A stretch of 10,054 nucleotides of DNA from a candidate division WWE3 bacterium (lineage in GTDB: Bacteria > Patescibacteriota > WWE3 > 2-01-FULL-39-13). The stretch spans positions 1 through 10,054 of the forward strand of contig JALWZX010000073.1 in NCBI GenBank assembly GCA_027002375.1. The letters run 5' to 3'. This document shows, one piece after another, positions 1-8,000 of the stretch (position 1 is the stretch's first letter; each line of letters begins with the position of its first letter). Made by a program: the position numbers and the translations under genes. The notes beneath the pieces were generated by a model. That model saw only the letters and a list, made by a program, of their open reading frames with translations, was not told the origin of the DNA and made no database searches.

Positions 1-11
1 GTTTCTAATTG

Positions 12-20
12 TGGTAATCT
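12..20 (+). promoter_or_regulatory. Candidate extended -10 promoter, leaderless start
   Basis: TGGTAATCT fits the extended -10 form TGnTAnnnT. Six bases separate it from the ATG at 27, so transcription would start at or next to the start codon. The hexamer TAATCT is weak on its own. The case rests on the same arrangement before the genes at 4391, 5036 and 8611. Too little upstream sequence is present to examine a -35 box. Confidence 0.35.
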
Positions 21-26
21 ATACGT

Positions 27-323
27 ATGCAATCTATAGGAGATGTTATTGCAAAAATACAAGAGAAAAATTCTGGTAAGTATATGAAGTATGAATGGCA
101 ATTGTACGGGTATAGGCTGGCTACATGGCTTGAAGATACCAAAAGAATTTCGTTATATATGAAATTGGCTAAGACTGAAGATAGAGTTTTGTTGCAAAAT
201 GCATGGGATTTTGTAAAGGAATCTAAACCTAGGTCTAAATCTAGATTGTTTATGTGGAAATTAACTCAGTTGCGTAAGGAAAAAACCAAAAAAGAGCAAG
301 CTAATAATCAGAAGTGCAGTTAA
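27..323 (+). CDS. Small basic helical protein of unknown function
   Basis: This 98-residue protein has no signal peptide and no membrane segment, so it is probably cytoplasmic. It is rich in Lys, Arg, Trp and Tyr. The central part (about 22-80), with YEWQLYGYRLATWLED and later RLFMWKLTQL, looks amphipathic and alpha-helical, and the last 20 residues are a Lys/Gln-rich tail. From memory, similar short proteins with a WL-x-D...LYMKLAK...LFMWKL pattern occur as uncharacterised genes in Candidate Phyla Radiation genomes; I cannot name a family. The ATG at 27 has no Shine-Dalgarno sequence but sits six bases after a possible extended -10 element. The gene lies 50 bases before the next gene on the same strand and may head the operon ending with the PfkB kinase. 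The tail could favour nucleic-acid or ribosome contact, but that is speculation. Confidence 0.7.
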   Translation: MQSIGDVIAKIQEKNSGKYMKYEWQLYGYRLATWLEDTKRISLYMKLAKTEDRVLLQNAWDFVKESKPRSKSRLFMWKLTQLRKEKTKKEQANNQKCS

Positions 324-373
324 TATTTAAGTTAGACCTTTTAATATAACAGATAGTACTGGCAACTATTTGA

Positions 374-952
374 GTGAGTGTGTTTTTTGTGTTAAAAATA
401 TATAAAGTGAACGCAATAATTTCTAGATATAAAATTCCATTTCTGATTGCACTTGTAGTGGCTCTTGGCATTATCGTTGTTGGTAGTGTAGGGTACTGGT
501 TAACAGCTGTGTTTATTTTTGCGGGTGCTATATTAGGAATTCTATTTTTAGATCTTGAGTATGCAATGAATGCATATATAGTTGATCCTGATGATGATAA
601 GTCGGGGATTATTAAAGAGTTTTTTAGAAAAAAGAATATTGCTGGGTATTTTGATTACATAAATAATCATGAATATGAATTTGATAAGTTAACCATTAGA
701 ACGGTTTTAGTTCAGGTGATCTTTTGGATATTTATATTTTATGTTGTTAACGGAGCTGGCAATGCTTTTGCTTTGGCCTTTACGTTGTCTGTTGGAGCAA
801 ACATGCTATATCAGCAGGCATTAGAATTGCTTAAAACTAAAACGTTGCGCAGATGGTTTTGGATGTATAACGGCGTTATACAGGATTCTTTTTATTATGT
901 TTATTTAGTTGGAATGTTGTTAACATTTGTGTTAATGATTTTTTATGTATAA
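374..952 (+). CDS. Five-helix membrane protein of unknown function
   Basis: The product is an integral membrane protein with hydrophobic segments at about residues 21-40, 43-60, 108-126, 128-146 and 172-191, counted from 374. A polar loop at about 70-105 begins with the acidic DPDDDKS and is rich in charged and aromatic residues. I recognise no catalytic motif and no named family. The reading frame is limited upstream by a TGA at 371. Possible starts are GTG at 374, 380, 389 and 407. GTG407 gives a 181-residue protein beginning MNAIISRYKIPF, a more normal lead into the first helix, and is preceded by the -10-like TGTTAAAAA at 390-398; no start has a Shine-Dalgarno site. The next gene begins ten bases after the stop, so the two are probably co-transcribed and may form one membrane complex (inference). 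Confidence 0.75.
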   Translation: MSVFFVLKIYKVNAIISRYKIPFLIALVVALGIIVVGSVGYWLTAVFIFAGAILGILFLDLEYAMNAYIVDPDDDKSGIIKEFFRKKNIAGYFDYINNHEYEFDKLTIRTVLVQVIFWIFIFYVVNGAGNAFALAFTLSVGANMLYQQALELLKTKTLRRWFWMYNGVIQDSFYYVYLVGMLLTFVLMIFYV

Positions 953-953
953 T
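948..953 (+). promoter_or_regulatory. Perfect TATAAT overlapping a stop codon
   Basis: A consensus -10 hexamer overlaps the TAA stop of the membrane-protein gene and ends nine bases before the ATG at 963. It could start a separate leaderless or near-leaderless transcript for the Asn-rich protein. In AT-rich DNA a chance match is quite possible, and I see no good -35 box. Confidence 0.25.
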
Positions 954-962
954 AAATAAGCT

Positions 963-3008
963 ATGAATTCCCAAACTGCCCAATTAGGAACACAAAGTAA
1001 TAATAGTACTAACTCTAGCTCTAATTACAATGCCAATAACGGTGGCACTTCTAGAGACAACTTTTCTAGTGATAATGGTGTGAATTCCACTAATAATAAT
1101 GGGTATATTCAGTCAAATTCTCAGAATGATAAAGATGATTATTCTATGGATTTTTCTGTAAGTGACTTTTCTGATAATCAAGATTTTGCCAACGATAAAC
1201 GAATTAATGTTTTTGACGGCGAGGTGCAATCAGTAGGTTATTCGAAAAAGCCTGTACAAAACAATTATTCAAATGGAACTGTAAGTAGTGGACAACAACT
1301 TATTGTACAGCAAAACATGGGGCAAAGTGATATGCAGAAATCGAGTGGTCAAGAATCGAGTATACGTCAACCTAGTATACAGCAATTAGATGTGAGACAG
1401 GCAAATGTACAAAAACCTGATGTTCAACAAGTTAATACACACGATTCAATTGTTCAACCGAAGCCAAATGTGTTACAAGTAAATGCTGTCAATTCTACAA
1501 ATTTTCGAACCAATGCAAATATTAACGCGCAACAAGCTAGTGGTGCCCAGACATTAAATACATATGTGCCGAACAATGCTATGGGTAATACGCAAAATTT
1601 AGCGGGTCAAGGTTTGTCACAAGATAACAAACCTGATGGTAATCGAAGTGAAAAAGGGCTGGTTGTAAATGTAGCAACAGGGGTAGGTGTAGATCAACAG
1701 TCTGATGAAAATCTACCATCTAAGAATGTTGATTCTGAGATTAAAGTAATTAACGATACTGGTGATTCTGTCACAGTTGGTGGTGATACTGTGGTTACGA
1801 ATGATAATTCTAAAAATGTCGAAAAGAATGCCGATGGTGGTAATGTTTATAATGTAAGAGCTAACGATTCTGATGAAAAGAAATCCCTTTGGATGTCTGA
1901 GAATGAAAAGAAGGTTCCTGTAGAAGTAGAAGCTACGGTTTTTGAAAATGTTGAAACCAATGGTCATAAAAACTCGAAGAATAGCGGTGGTAATGATAGT
2001 GATAATGTTGGTAAAGATTTAGACTCTAACGGTGGTGATAAGGGTGGGGTTACAGATAGGAATGAAATAAATGATAAAACTGCCACGTCATCTAATAGTC
2101 CTTCACAAAAGTTGCGTGATATTGAATTTAGCGAGAATAAAAAGTTGGTTAAAGTGTCTGCTTATGCATTTTTTATTGGTATTTTAATTGTGGGAACATA
2201 TTTTGTACTATTTATGACAGACAGTAAAGATAATTCAAGAGTTAAAAATAAGGAACTGACAAAAGAAGAAACGAAAATTTCTAATTTAGCTAGATCTGTT
2301 GAATCAACAAAACCTAAGGTTTTACCTGCTGAAACGAAGCGAAAAGATAAATCAAAATATGATACTAAAGATGCAGTAGAGACTGTTAAATATACTACAA
2401 AAGAAGTACAAGACGGAATTTATAAATACTCTTTTGATGACGGTTTTTCTTTATTGGTTCCGGCGGGGTGGGCTGATTGCAATATAGATTTTTTTGCGTC
2501 TAAAATACCATCTGTTGGGTTTTATGAGTATGACCGTTGCCCGAAAAAAGGTGATTTCACGATAAAGCCTAAGGTTTCTGATTCTACAGAGAATCCAACC
2601 AATGAAAAGTCAAAAGTGACTGATCAAGATATAGAAAATGGTGGTAATAATGAAACTAATGCGAATTCCAATAAAGATATTATAGAAGATATCAATTCTG
2701 AAGTTGGACCAACGATAATAGTTTCTGTGTCTGAAAAACCGTTGAAATATTTGGCCGATACATCAAGTGATCATATTGCATTAGAAAAGATGCCTAATTA
2801 TACATCATTAGATGTGGAATTTAATCGATATCTAGCCCAAAACAGTGATACTGGTGATGAATATGTTGTACTGTCTAAAAAGCTACCTAGCGGTAAATTT
2901 GTCAGAATTTCTGTTCCGAGTAGTGTGAAGTTAGAAGATGTTGACGAGGTTTTATCTACTTTTGTGATTGATGATAAGGCTATAACTGATAGATCAGAAT
3001 CAGAATAA
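963..3008 (+). CDS. Asn/Gln-rich single-pass membrane protein with small outer domain
   Basis: This 681-residue protein has three parts. Residues 1 to about 395 are hydrophilic, low in complexity and rich in Asn, Ser, Gln, Asp and Gly, so probably disordered; residues 125-159 form a run of five-residue repeats. A single membrane helix lies at about 398-419, after ENKKLVK. The positive-inside rule puts the disordered part in the cytoplasm and the C-terminal part outside. After a charged linker, a folded segment begins near 475 (YKYSFDDGFSLLVPAGW). It contains the protein's only two cysteines, C506 and C526, which could form a disulfide. A second polar insertion (about 540-575) splits this domain, and strand-like sequence follows to about 675. 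I recognise no named family. The ATG at 963 lacks a Shine-Dalgarno site. The gene lies ten bases after the upstream membrane protein and twelve before the kinase start, so co-expression is likely. A surface sensor, scaffold or envelope-anchoring role is possible but unproven. Confidence 0.8.
   Translation: MNSQTAQLGTQSNNSTNSSSNYNANNGGTSRDNFSSDNGVNSTNNNGYIQSNSQNDKDDYSMDFSVSDFSDNQDFANDKRINVFDGEVQSVGYSKKPVQNNYSNGTVSSGQQLIVQQNMGQSDMQKSSGQESSIRQPSIQQLDVRQANVQKPDVQQVNTHDSIVQPKPNVLQVNAVNSTNFRTNANINAQQASGAQTLNTYVPNNAMGNTQNLAGQGLSQDNKPDGNRSEKGLVVNVATGVGVDQQSDENLPSKNVDSEIKVINDTGDSVTVGGDTVVTNDNSKNVEKNADGGNVYNVRANDSDEKKSLWMSENEKKVPVEVEATVFENVETNGHKNSKNSGGNDSDNVGKDLDSNGGDKGGVTDRNEINDKTATSSNSPSQKLRDIEFSENKKLVKVSAYAFFIGILIVGTYFVLFMTDSKDNSRVKNKELTKEETKISNLARSVESTKPKVLPAETKRKDKSKYDTKDAVETVKYTTKEVQDGIYKYSFDDGFSLLVPAGWADCNIDFFASKIPSVGFYEYDRCPKKGDFTIKPKVSDSTENPTNEKSKVTDQDIENGGNNETNANSNKDIIEDINSEVGPTIIVSVSEKPLKYLADTSSDHIALEKMPNYTSLDVEFNRYLAQNSDTGDEYVVLSKKLPSGKFVRISVPSSVKLEDVDEVLSTFVIDDKAITDRSESE
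1335..1439 (+). repeat. Seven tandem five-residue repeats inside a CDS
   Basis: Residues 125-159 of the Asn/Gln-rich protein divide into QKSSG, QESSI, RQPSI, QQLDV, RQANV, QKPDV and QQVNT. Five of these fit [QR]-[QEK]-x-[SDN]-[VI]. At DNA level the unit is 15 bases but has diverged, so the periodicity is clearer in the protein. The phase x-[DNS]-[VI]-x-x resembles the pentapeptide-repeat pattern A(D/N)LXX, but the array is short and lacks the usual Leu/Phe. Confidence 0.6.
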
Positions 3009-3020
3009 TTCGATTTGCTT

Positions 3021-3977
3021 ATGTCTAAAAAATTTATTTCTATTGGTCATACGACATTAGACACTTTTTATAAAATTGAGCAACCTGATTTGGTTTGTGA
3101 TGTTTTTGATGAGCATTGTAAAATATGTTTTGGTTTTGGTGACAAGATTCCTGTAGAAGATGTTAGGTATAGTGTAGGTGGCGGTGCTTCAAATGTCGCG
3201 GTTGGTTTGACATATTTAGGCTTAAATGCACTATTGGTTTCTGCAGTGGGTGATGATGTTAAGGGTAAAGATGTTTTATCACATTTGAGTTCCCACAAAA
3301 TAGATACACAATATGTTTTTGTAGACGACAAACCTACCGATCAGGCTATTATTTTATCTTATACCGATGAGCGAACGATTTTTACGCATAATAGCAACAG
3401 AAAATATGATTTGAGTAGAGTTGATTTCACCGGTGTTGATGGTGTGTTCTTAAGCTCAGTTGGCAATAAGGTTGGGAATTTATATGACCAAATTATAAAT
3501 TTAAAGAAAAAACATGCTAATTTGAGATTGTTTTATAACCCAGGGTCGAGGGAATTGTTGAACGCTTATGATGAAATTCAAAGGTTAGTTCCTTATATGG
3601 ACTTTTTGATTGCAAATGTTGAAGAAGGGTGTAGTATTTTAAACTCAGGTTTGACGAGGGCCAATATTGATATTGAGGATTTAATGGCGCTGTTGGTAAA
3701 GAAGGGTATAAAGACTGTTGTTTTAACCGATGCTGTTAATGGTGTTTATGTTGCAACAGGTGGTAAGTTTTTTCACGTTGACGCTGTTAAAACGAAAGTT
3801 GCAGAGATGACTGGAGCGGGTGATGCGTTTGCGACTGGGTTTATTGGTGGTGTTTTGTATAAAAATGATCTAGAAGTTGCGACAAAGTGGGGTGTACATA
3901 GCAGTTCTTCTGTTATTAGTAAGGTGGGGGCGCAAAATGGTTTTTTGAGTTTTGATGAGATTAGTAGGGTGAAGTAA
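3021..3977 (+). CDS. PfkB (ribokinase) family carbohydrate/nucleoside kinase
   Basis: This soluble, ATP-dependent kinase would phosphorylate a sugar or nucleoside hydroxyl. Its 318 residues match the family's usual length. The first family signature is at 52-58 (VGGGASN), continuing into VGLTYLGLNALLVSAVGDD. The Mg-binding N-x-x-E type motif is in ANVEEG. The second signature holds the anion hole and catalytic base, GAGD at 265-268, within MTGAGDAFATGF. A 30-residue segment between the first strand and the GGG motif (about residues 18-48) carries several cysteines and may form part of the lid. The substrate cannot be read from sequence: ribokinase, fructokinase and adenosine kinase types are all possible. 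I prefer ATG3021, twelve bases after the upstream stop, over TTG3015; neither has a Shine-Dalgarno site. The upstream partners are membrane proteins, an unusual setting for a sugar kinase. All motifs look intact. Confidence 0.93.
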   Translation: MSKKFISIGHTTLDTFYKIEQPDLVCDVFDEHCKICFGFGDKIPVEDVRYSVGGGASNVAVGLTYLGLNALLVSAVGDDVKGKDVLSHLSSHKIDTQYVFVDDKPTDQAIILSYTDERTIFTHNSNRKYDLSRVDFTGVDGVFLSSVGNKVGNLYDQIINLKKKHANLRLFYNPGSRELLNAYDEIQRLVPYMDFLIANVEEGCSILNSGLTRANIDIEDLMALLVKKGIKTVVLTDAVNGVYVATGGKFFHVDAVKTKVAEMTGAGDAFATGFIGGVLYKNDLEVATKWGVHSSSSVISKVGAQNGFLSFDEISRVK

Positions 3978-3982
3978 AATAT

Positions 3983-4151
3983 CGACAGCTTACGCAGTCG
4001 GCATTTTGCATTTATCTCGCTAACGCGAGTTCGGCTACGCCGAGACAACTTCATCTGATTGCTTACACAATCAGTAGTTATGAAAAGTAAAGCTGTTTTG
4101 ACTGAATGGTGCGTTTTTTTATGTTTGATGAATATTAAGCTGGTTCGCCAG
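3983..4151. repeat. Cluster of five short hairpins with a shared core
   Basis: Five small inverted repeats follow the kinase gene. H1 is 3983-4000: four pairs, an A-A mismatch, two pairs, loop TTAC. H2 is 4016-4029: arms CTCGC/GCGAG, loop TAAC. H3 is 4031-4043: arms TCGGC/GCCGA, loop TAC. H4 is 4055-4074: arms CTGATTG/CAATCAG. H5 is 4140-4151: arms CTGG/CCAG, loop TTCG. H1-H4 share a GCT(T/A)AC(G/A)C-like centre; in H3 one A/T position is missing. In addition, 3985-3991 can pair with 4090-4096 (seven pairs), enclosing H2-H4 in a junction, though this competes with H1. None is followed directly by a T-run, so ordinary intrinsic termination is not well supported. It may be a repetitive extragenic palindrome-like element or a structured 3' end. 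Confidence 0.6.
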
Positions 4152-4252
4152 AAATTACGACGTGATTTATTTTTTGTGTTTTGGAGTTGGTTCTAGTCGA
4201 ATTTGTGATTTAATTTAGATAAATTTAGGGTTGGTTGAAGAACTAGAATAGG

Positions 4253-4298
4253 GGGGTCGCAGGAAAAATTTTTTAGAAAAAATTTTTCCTGCGACCCC
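4253..4298. repeat. Perfect palindrome, 22-bp arms, 2-base centre
   Basis: Arms 4253-4274 and 4277-4298 are exact reverse complements around AG. Each arm has a G/C-rich outer part (GGGGTCGCAGG) and a pure A/T inner part (A5T6). G-U pairs from 4251-4252 to 4299-4300 could extend the RNA stem to 24 pairs. As RNA it would be a very stable hairpin, usable as a bidirectional transcription barrier or RNase III-type target. As DNA it could be extruded as a cruciform or bind a dimer. The tail TTCCCTAGCATTTTT is only partly T-rich, so I call it an inverted repeat with possible terminator function. It separates the kinase operon from the VKOR gene. Confidence 0.8.
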
Positions 4299-4323
4299 TT
4301 CCCTAGCATTTTTCACATTTTCG

Positions 4324-4350
4324 GGGGAGTGGTAAATTTTTAGACTCCCC
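4324..4350. terminator. Hairpin GGGGAGT/ACTCCCC, possible terminator
   Basis: A seven-pair stem (4324-4330 with 4344-4350) encloses a 13-base A/T-rich loop, 25 bases after the large palindrome. Like that palindrome it has a G-run on the left arm and a C-run on the right. Neither strand has a clear T-run after it, so terminator function is uncertain. It ends 25 bases before the -10 element of the VKOR gene and could instead be an upstream control site. Confidence 0.4.
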
Positions 4351-4375
4351 TACTGATTTTGAATATGCAAAAGTA

Positions 4376-4384
4376 TGATATTAT
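4376..4384 (+). promoter_or_regulatory. Extended -10 promoter of the VKOR gene
   Basis: TGATATTAT is TGn plus TATTAT, one mismatch from consensus. Its last T lies six bases before the A of ATG4391, the normal distance from a -10 box to the transcription start. A leaderless mRNA is therefore expected, in agreement with the absence of a Shine-Dalgarno site. No convincing -35 box is seen at 16-18 bp, which suits an extended -10 promoter. Confidence 0.6.
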
Positions 4385-4390
4385 CGAGAT

Positions 4391-4939
4391 ATGAATAAAA
4401 AAACTAAATCTGGTGCAAGTTTAAATTCAGAATCAAGCTTAACTTCAGTTCAATCTGTAACTTTAAAATCTTCTAAGAAAGGCGCAAATTTAAGCAAAAT
4501 GGATGGCGATAAGAAACCACGGACTTTAGCTCGTGGGGCTTCATATACTATCGCTCGAAAAAGCATTCTTGTATTTTCTGCATTGGGAATAATGATTTCT
4601 ATATACATGTTCTATGCCAAATTAAATACATCAGCTTTAGTATGTGGAATTTCACCATGTTATGTAGTTAATGAAAGTCAGTATTCTTACCTATTTGGAA
4701 TACCACTGTCTGCTTATGGGGTTGCATTTTACTTATTGATTTTTATCTTAGCCCTTTTGATGAAAAAATATTTACTATTTTGGATTTCACTGTTTGGTGT
4801 TTTGTTTTCTGTATACCTAACCTATTTAGAATTCTTTGTTATACATGCTTGGTGCCAATGGTGTGTAACATCAGCGCTACTAACTTTGTTTATATTCATT
4901 GGTGCTAGTATATTATTCTTCAAATTTAGAACACGTTAA
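4391..4939 (+). CDS. VKOR-family disulfide-generating membrane oxidoreductase
   Basis: Bacterial VKOR homologues replace DsbB: they pass electrons from a periplasmic thioredoxin-like partner to quinone, so disulfides form in exported proteins. The 182-residue sequence has the family's key features: a loop cysteine pair C85 and C90 (CGISPC), the following V-x-x-S-x-YS...GIPLSAYG segment, and the active-site pair C155-Q-W-C158 next to the last helix. Membrane segments lie at about 54-75, 103-125, 127-147 and 160-181, giving the four-helix core. An unusual hydrophilic, Ser/Lys-rich N-terminal tail of about 50 residues precedes them. No thioredoxin or DsbA domain is fused or present in the window. 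The ATG at 4391 fits the promoter position exactly. Likely clients are the Cys-rich protein at 8611-9948 and the C506/C526 pair of the Asn-rich protein (inference). Confidence 0.93.
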   Translation: MNKKTKSGASLNSESSLTSVQSVTLKSSKKGANLSKMDGDKKPRTLARGASYTIARKSILVFSALGIMISIYMFYAKLNTSALVCGISPCYVVNESQYSYLFGIPLSAYGVAFYLLIFILALLMKKYLLFWISLFGVLFSVYLTYLEFFVIHAWCQWCVTSALLTLFIFIGASILFFKFRTR

Positions 4940-5019
4940 AATTTATTGAAATCCATGAGATCTACGTTTAAAGTTATCGCATATTTAACTATTTAAAATC
5001 TAGAACTATAAAATCTACA

Positions 5020-5028
5020 TGTTAAAAT
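5020..5028 (+). promoter_or_regulatory. Extended -10 promoter of the fused permease/DUF389 gene
   Basis: TGTTAAAAT is TGn plus TAAAAT, one mismatch from TATAAT. It ends seven bases before ATG5036. This lies in the 96-base gap after the VKOR gene and suggests an independent, leaderless transcript. The -35 region (near TAGAAC at 5001) is weak. Confidence 0.5.
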
Positions 5029-5035
5029 AAGCATA

Positions 5036-8000
5036 ATGAGAATGTCCGGCCCGCTCTCAAAATATTTGAATAGTACCTTTTCTATAATTATTGTTGGTAC
5101 TGCGTTTGTAGCATCACTTTCTACGATAATTTTATTAAACGATTATAGAAAAATAATTCCAGTTGATCTAAAGAACGCTTTCTCTTTTGTTGCACTGTTT
5201 ATTATTCCATTTGTTTTAGTATATATAGAAATTACCGCATCACAAAATAGGTCTCGTGGTTTGTTAGAGGTAATTTCTTCGTTTAAAGTTAAATTAATAA
5301 CATATCTAGCAAGCATAGCGATTTTACTAGGGTATATTGTTTTATTGATAGTATTTGCATATGAAATCACAGTATTGTTACAGACCGGTATTGGGTTGTT
5401 TTTTGATTTTTCACTTAATAATAAATTGCTAACATTTTTCGTAATTATAATATTGTTTTTGGCCTACTTTTTTGGCCAAAAATATATTAAGCGCCAGACG
5501 AAACTATATCTTTTAACATTACTTGGTTTGATAATTGTAACAGTAGGTTTTGTATTAATTATTTCTAATGTTAGGTTACAAAATAGTGTTTTTGTTGAAT
5601 CCGTAAAACATATAAGCCAATATAGAGTTCCTACTTACTTATCAATAATTACTAAAACGTTCGCGCTTTTGTGGGTTATAGATATTGTTTCTATTAGGTG
5701 GAAATCATTTAGTTCATTTAAGTCTAGGTTTTACAGAACTAGTTGGCCGATTATTTTGTTAATGTTGATGCTTACGTGGGTTTTTGGATATATTTTCTCT
5801 GCAAGCTTATCTTCGTTATATATAATATTCAGAATTGACCGATTGATTTTTGAAACCATTTATCAATCAATTTACGGTTCGATTGTTGTGTATTTAGACA
5901 TTATTTATCTATTGGGATCTTTAATCGTTGTCGCTACTTCTTTGTATGTTGTTTTAGATACTGCGATGATCAATTTGCGAAAGATAATGAATAATTCTGC
6001 TACATTCTTTATTTATGACAACATATCTGTATCAGGTAAGAAAATTAGCAAAAACAATTACTCTTTTATAATTATGTTTTGCCTTGTTTTATTTTTATTC
6101 TTGGTAACAAATTTTGATATTGCTTTAAGCATGTCGGCAATATCGTTTTTGTCTTTAACAGCAATCGCCATGATTCCGTTATTGTTAAGCAAAAGTTCCT
6201 TAAATACTAATAGATGGTTCAGGCTACCGATTTATCCGATCATTCAGATTGTAGTCTTGGTTATGGCAATTAGTTTGCCACTAAATTTAGATGTCATGGC
6301 GATCACAATCACGTTTTTATGGTTTCTGTTGTGGTTCACCTTTTATTTATATAGTCTTAGAAAACATAGAATAAAAAGAATGATTACACAATCGGTATCG
6401 TCGTTATCAATTGACGATAACATGTTTAATGTTTTAGTTATATACAATTCTAATAAAAATAATGTTAAAGATTTGTTAACACTTGCCAGTGATATAGCGA
6501 GATCAGAAAATGGCAGGGTTGTACTCTTGGGTGTAGAAAAAAGGTTGCCTACCCTTAACGGCTCGGATATGAAAAAACGATCAAAAGCATTGAAAAGTAT
6601 ATTAGATGGGGAACTCAAATCGTTTATTAATGAAAACGAAAAAAATTTAATTTCCACAATAGTAGTGAATGGCGAAACTGTAGAAGAAGGTGTACAGATG
6701 GTAGTGAATGATTACGATATAGATTTAGTTTTAGGTGAATTTCCAAATAAACATGCTGAACATATACTCGAAGAAGAGGAATCTTTTTTAGATGGGTATA
6801 TAACTGAAGATGTATACATGGTCTCGGGACATTACGACGTCTGGGACAGAAAGAATATTCTATTGCTAACCAACGAGTTCTCTAATTTAGACATGATAGA
6901 GAAAACATTAAGTAGACTGGTAAATTCTACTAGTCATGCAAACGTCGTTGTGTGGTATGTCAGAGATAATAGTGAAATTGATGACAATGCGTTAAGTACA
7001 ATAAAAGACACATATCAAGTAATTTTTAATGACCTGAAGAGTTTACATAATGAAATTAATGTGGAATTTAAATTTTTACATTTAAGAGAAGTCGATTCTA
7101 ATTTAAAAAAATATTTTAGAGAAGATAATAAAAGGTCGCAAAAAAACGATCCCAAACAATACCCTATTTGCATATTTGACATATCAGATCAGAACATATT
7201 TGATGATGAATTGTCATTATCACGTAGAATATTTGAAAAATTGGTGGAATTTAACGATGTTACAAAAATAATAACGAGTAAACAAGAAAACGCATCAGTT
7301 TACATGTTGAAATCGTTTTGGTTGAATCTTATAAAGCCATTACCTAAGGCTTCAAATACGCAAAAGGAAGTGGTTAGAAAGCGAATGCTAAAGAATTCTA
7401 GGCCGTCTGTTGATTTTTACGTTATGATAACTTTATCGTCTGTAATTGCTACTGTTGGATTAATACAAAACAGTGTTGCAGTAATAATAGGTGCAATGTT
7501 GGTTGCTCCATTAATGAGTCCTATACTTGCATCGTCATTGAATTTAGTTATAGGAGACATTAAGCATTTATTCATTTCTATAAATTCAACTATAAAAGGT
7601 GCGATTATAGCTGTTATGGTTGCGTTTTTGTTAGCATATCTAATTCCAGGAAGGTCCTTAACAACTGAAATTTTGTCTAGAACCCAACCATCAATATTAG
7701 ATCTAACTGTTGCAGTTGCTTCAGGTTTGGCAGCTGTTTACGCTATTGTTAAGAAAGAAAATGCGGCTGCATTGCCAGGTGTGGCAATAGCAGCCGCATT
7801 AGTTCCACCGCTTGCCGTCGTTGGAATTGGATTAGGTGATGGGTATTTTAATGTCGCATTCGGTGCTACTTTGTTGTTTTTAACGAACTTAATCGCAATT
7901 ACATTTTTTGGGGCAATTATGTTTATGGCATTAGGTTTTAATGCTAAGAACAATAACGACAAAAAAACTGTAAAAAAAGGTGTTCAATTTTCAGTTGTGG

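Noticed and set aside
3015..3020. TTG3015 as start of the PfkB kinase
   Set aside because: ATG3021 is two codons later, matches the usual family N-terminus, and nothing favours the rarer TTG.
3773..4054. Minus-strand open frame across the end of the kinase gene
   Set aside because: It is antisense to conserved PfkB motifs and continues into the hairpin cluster, with no promoter and no recognisable protein features.
3983..4151. CRISPR array or riboswitch in the 3978-4390 gap
   Set aside because: The repeats are short hairpins with different arms and no regular spacer length, so not CRISPR. The structure follows the kinase gene, and the promoter of the next gene lies downstream of it, so it would not be in that gene's leader.
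4191..4248. Inverted repeat TTCTAGT...ACTAGAA with a 44-base loop
   Set aside because: Seven A/T-rich pairs with so long a loop are expected by chance in DNA of this composition, and nothing else supports it.
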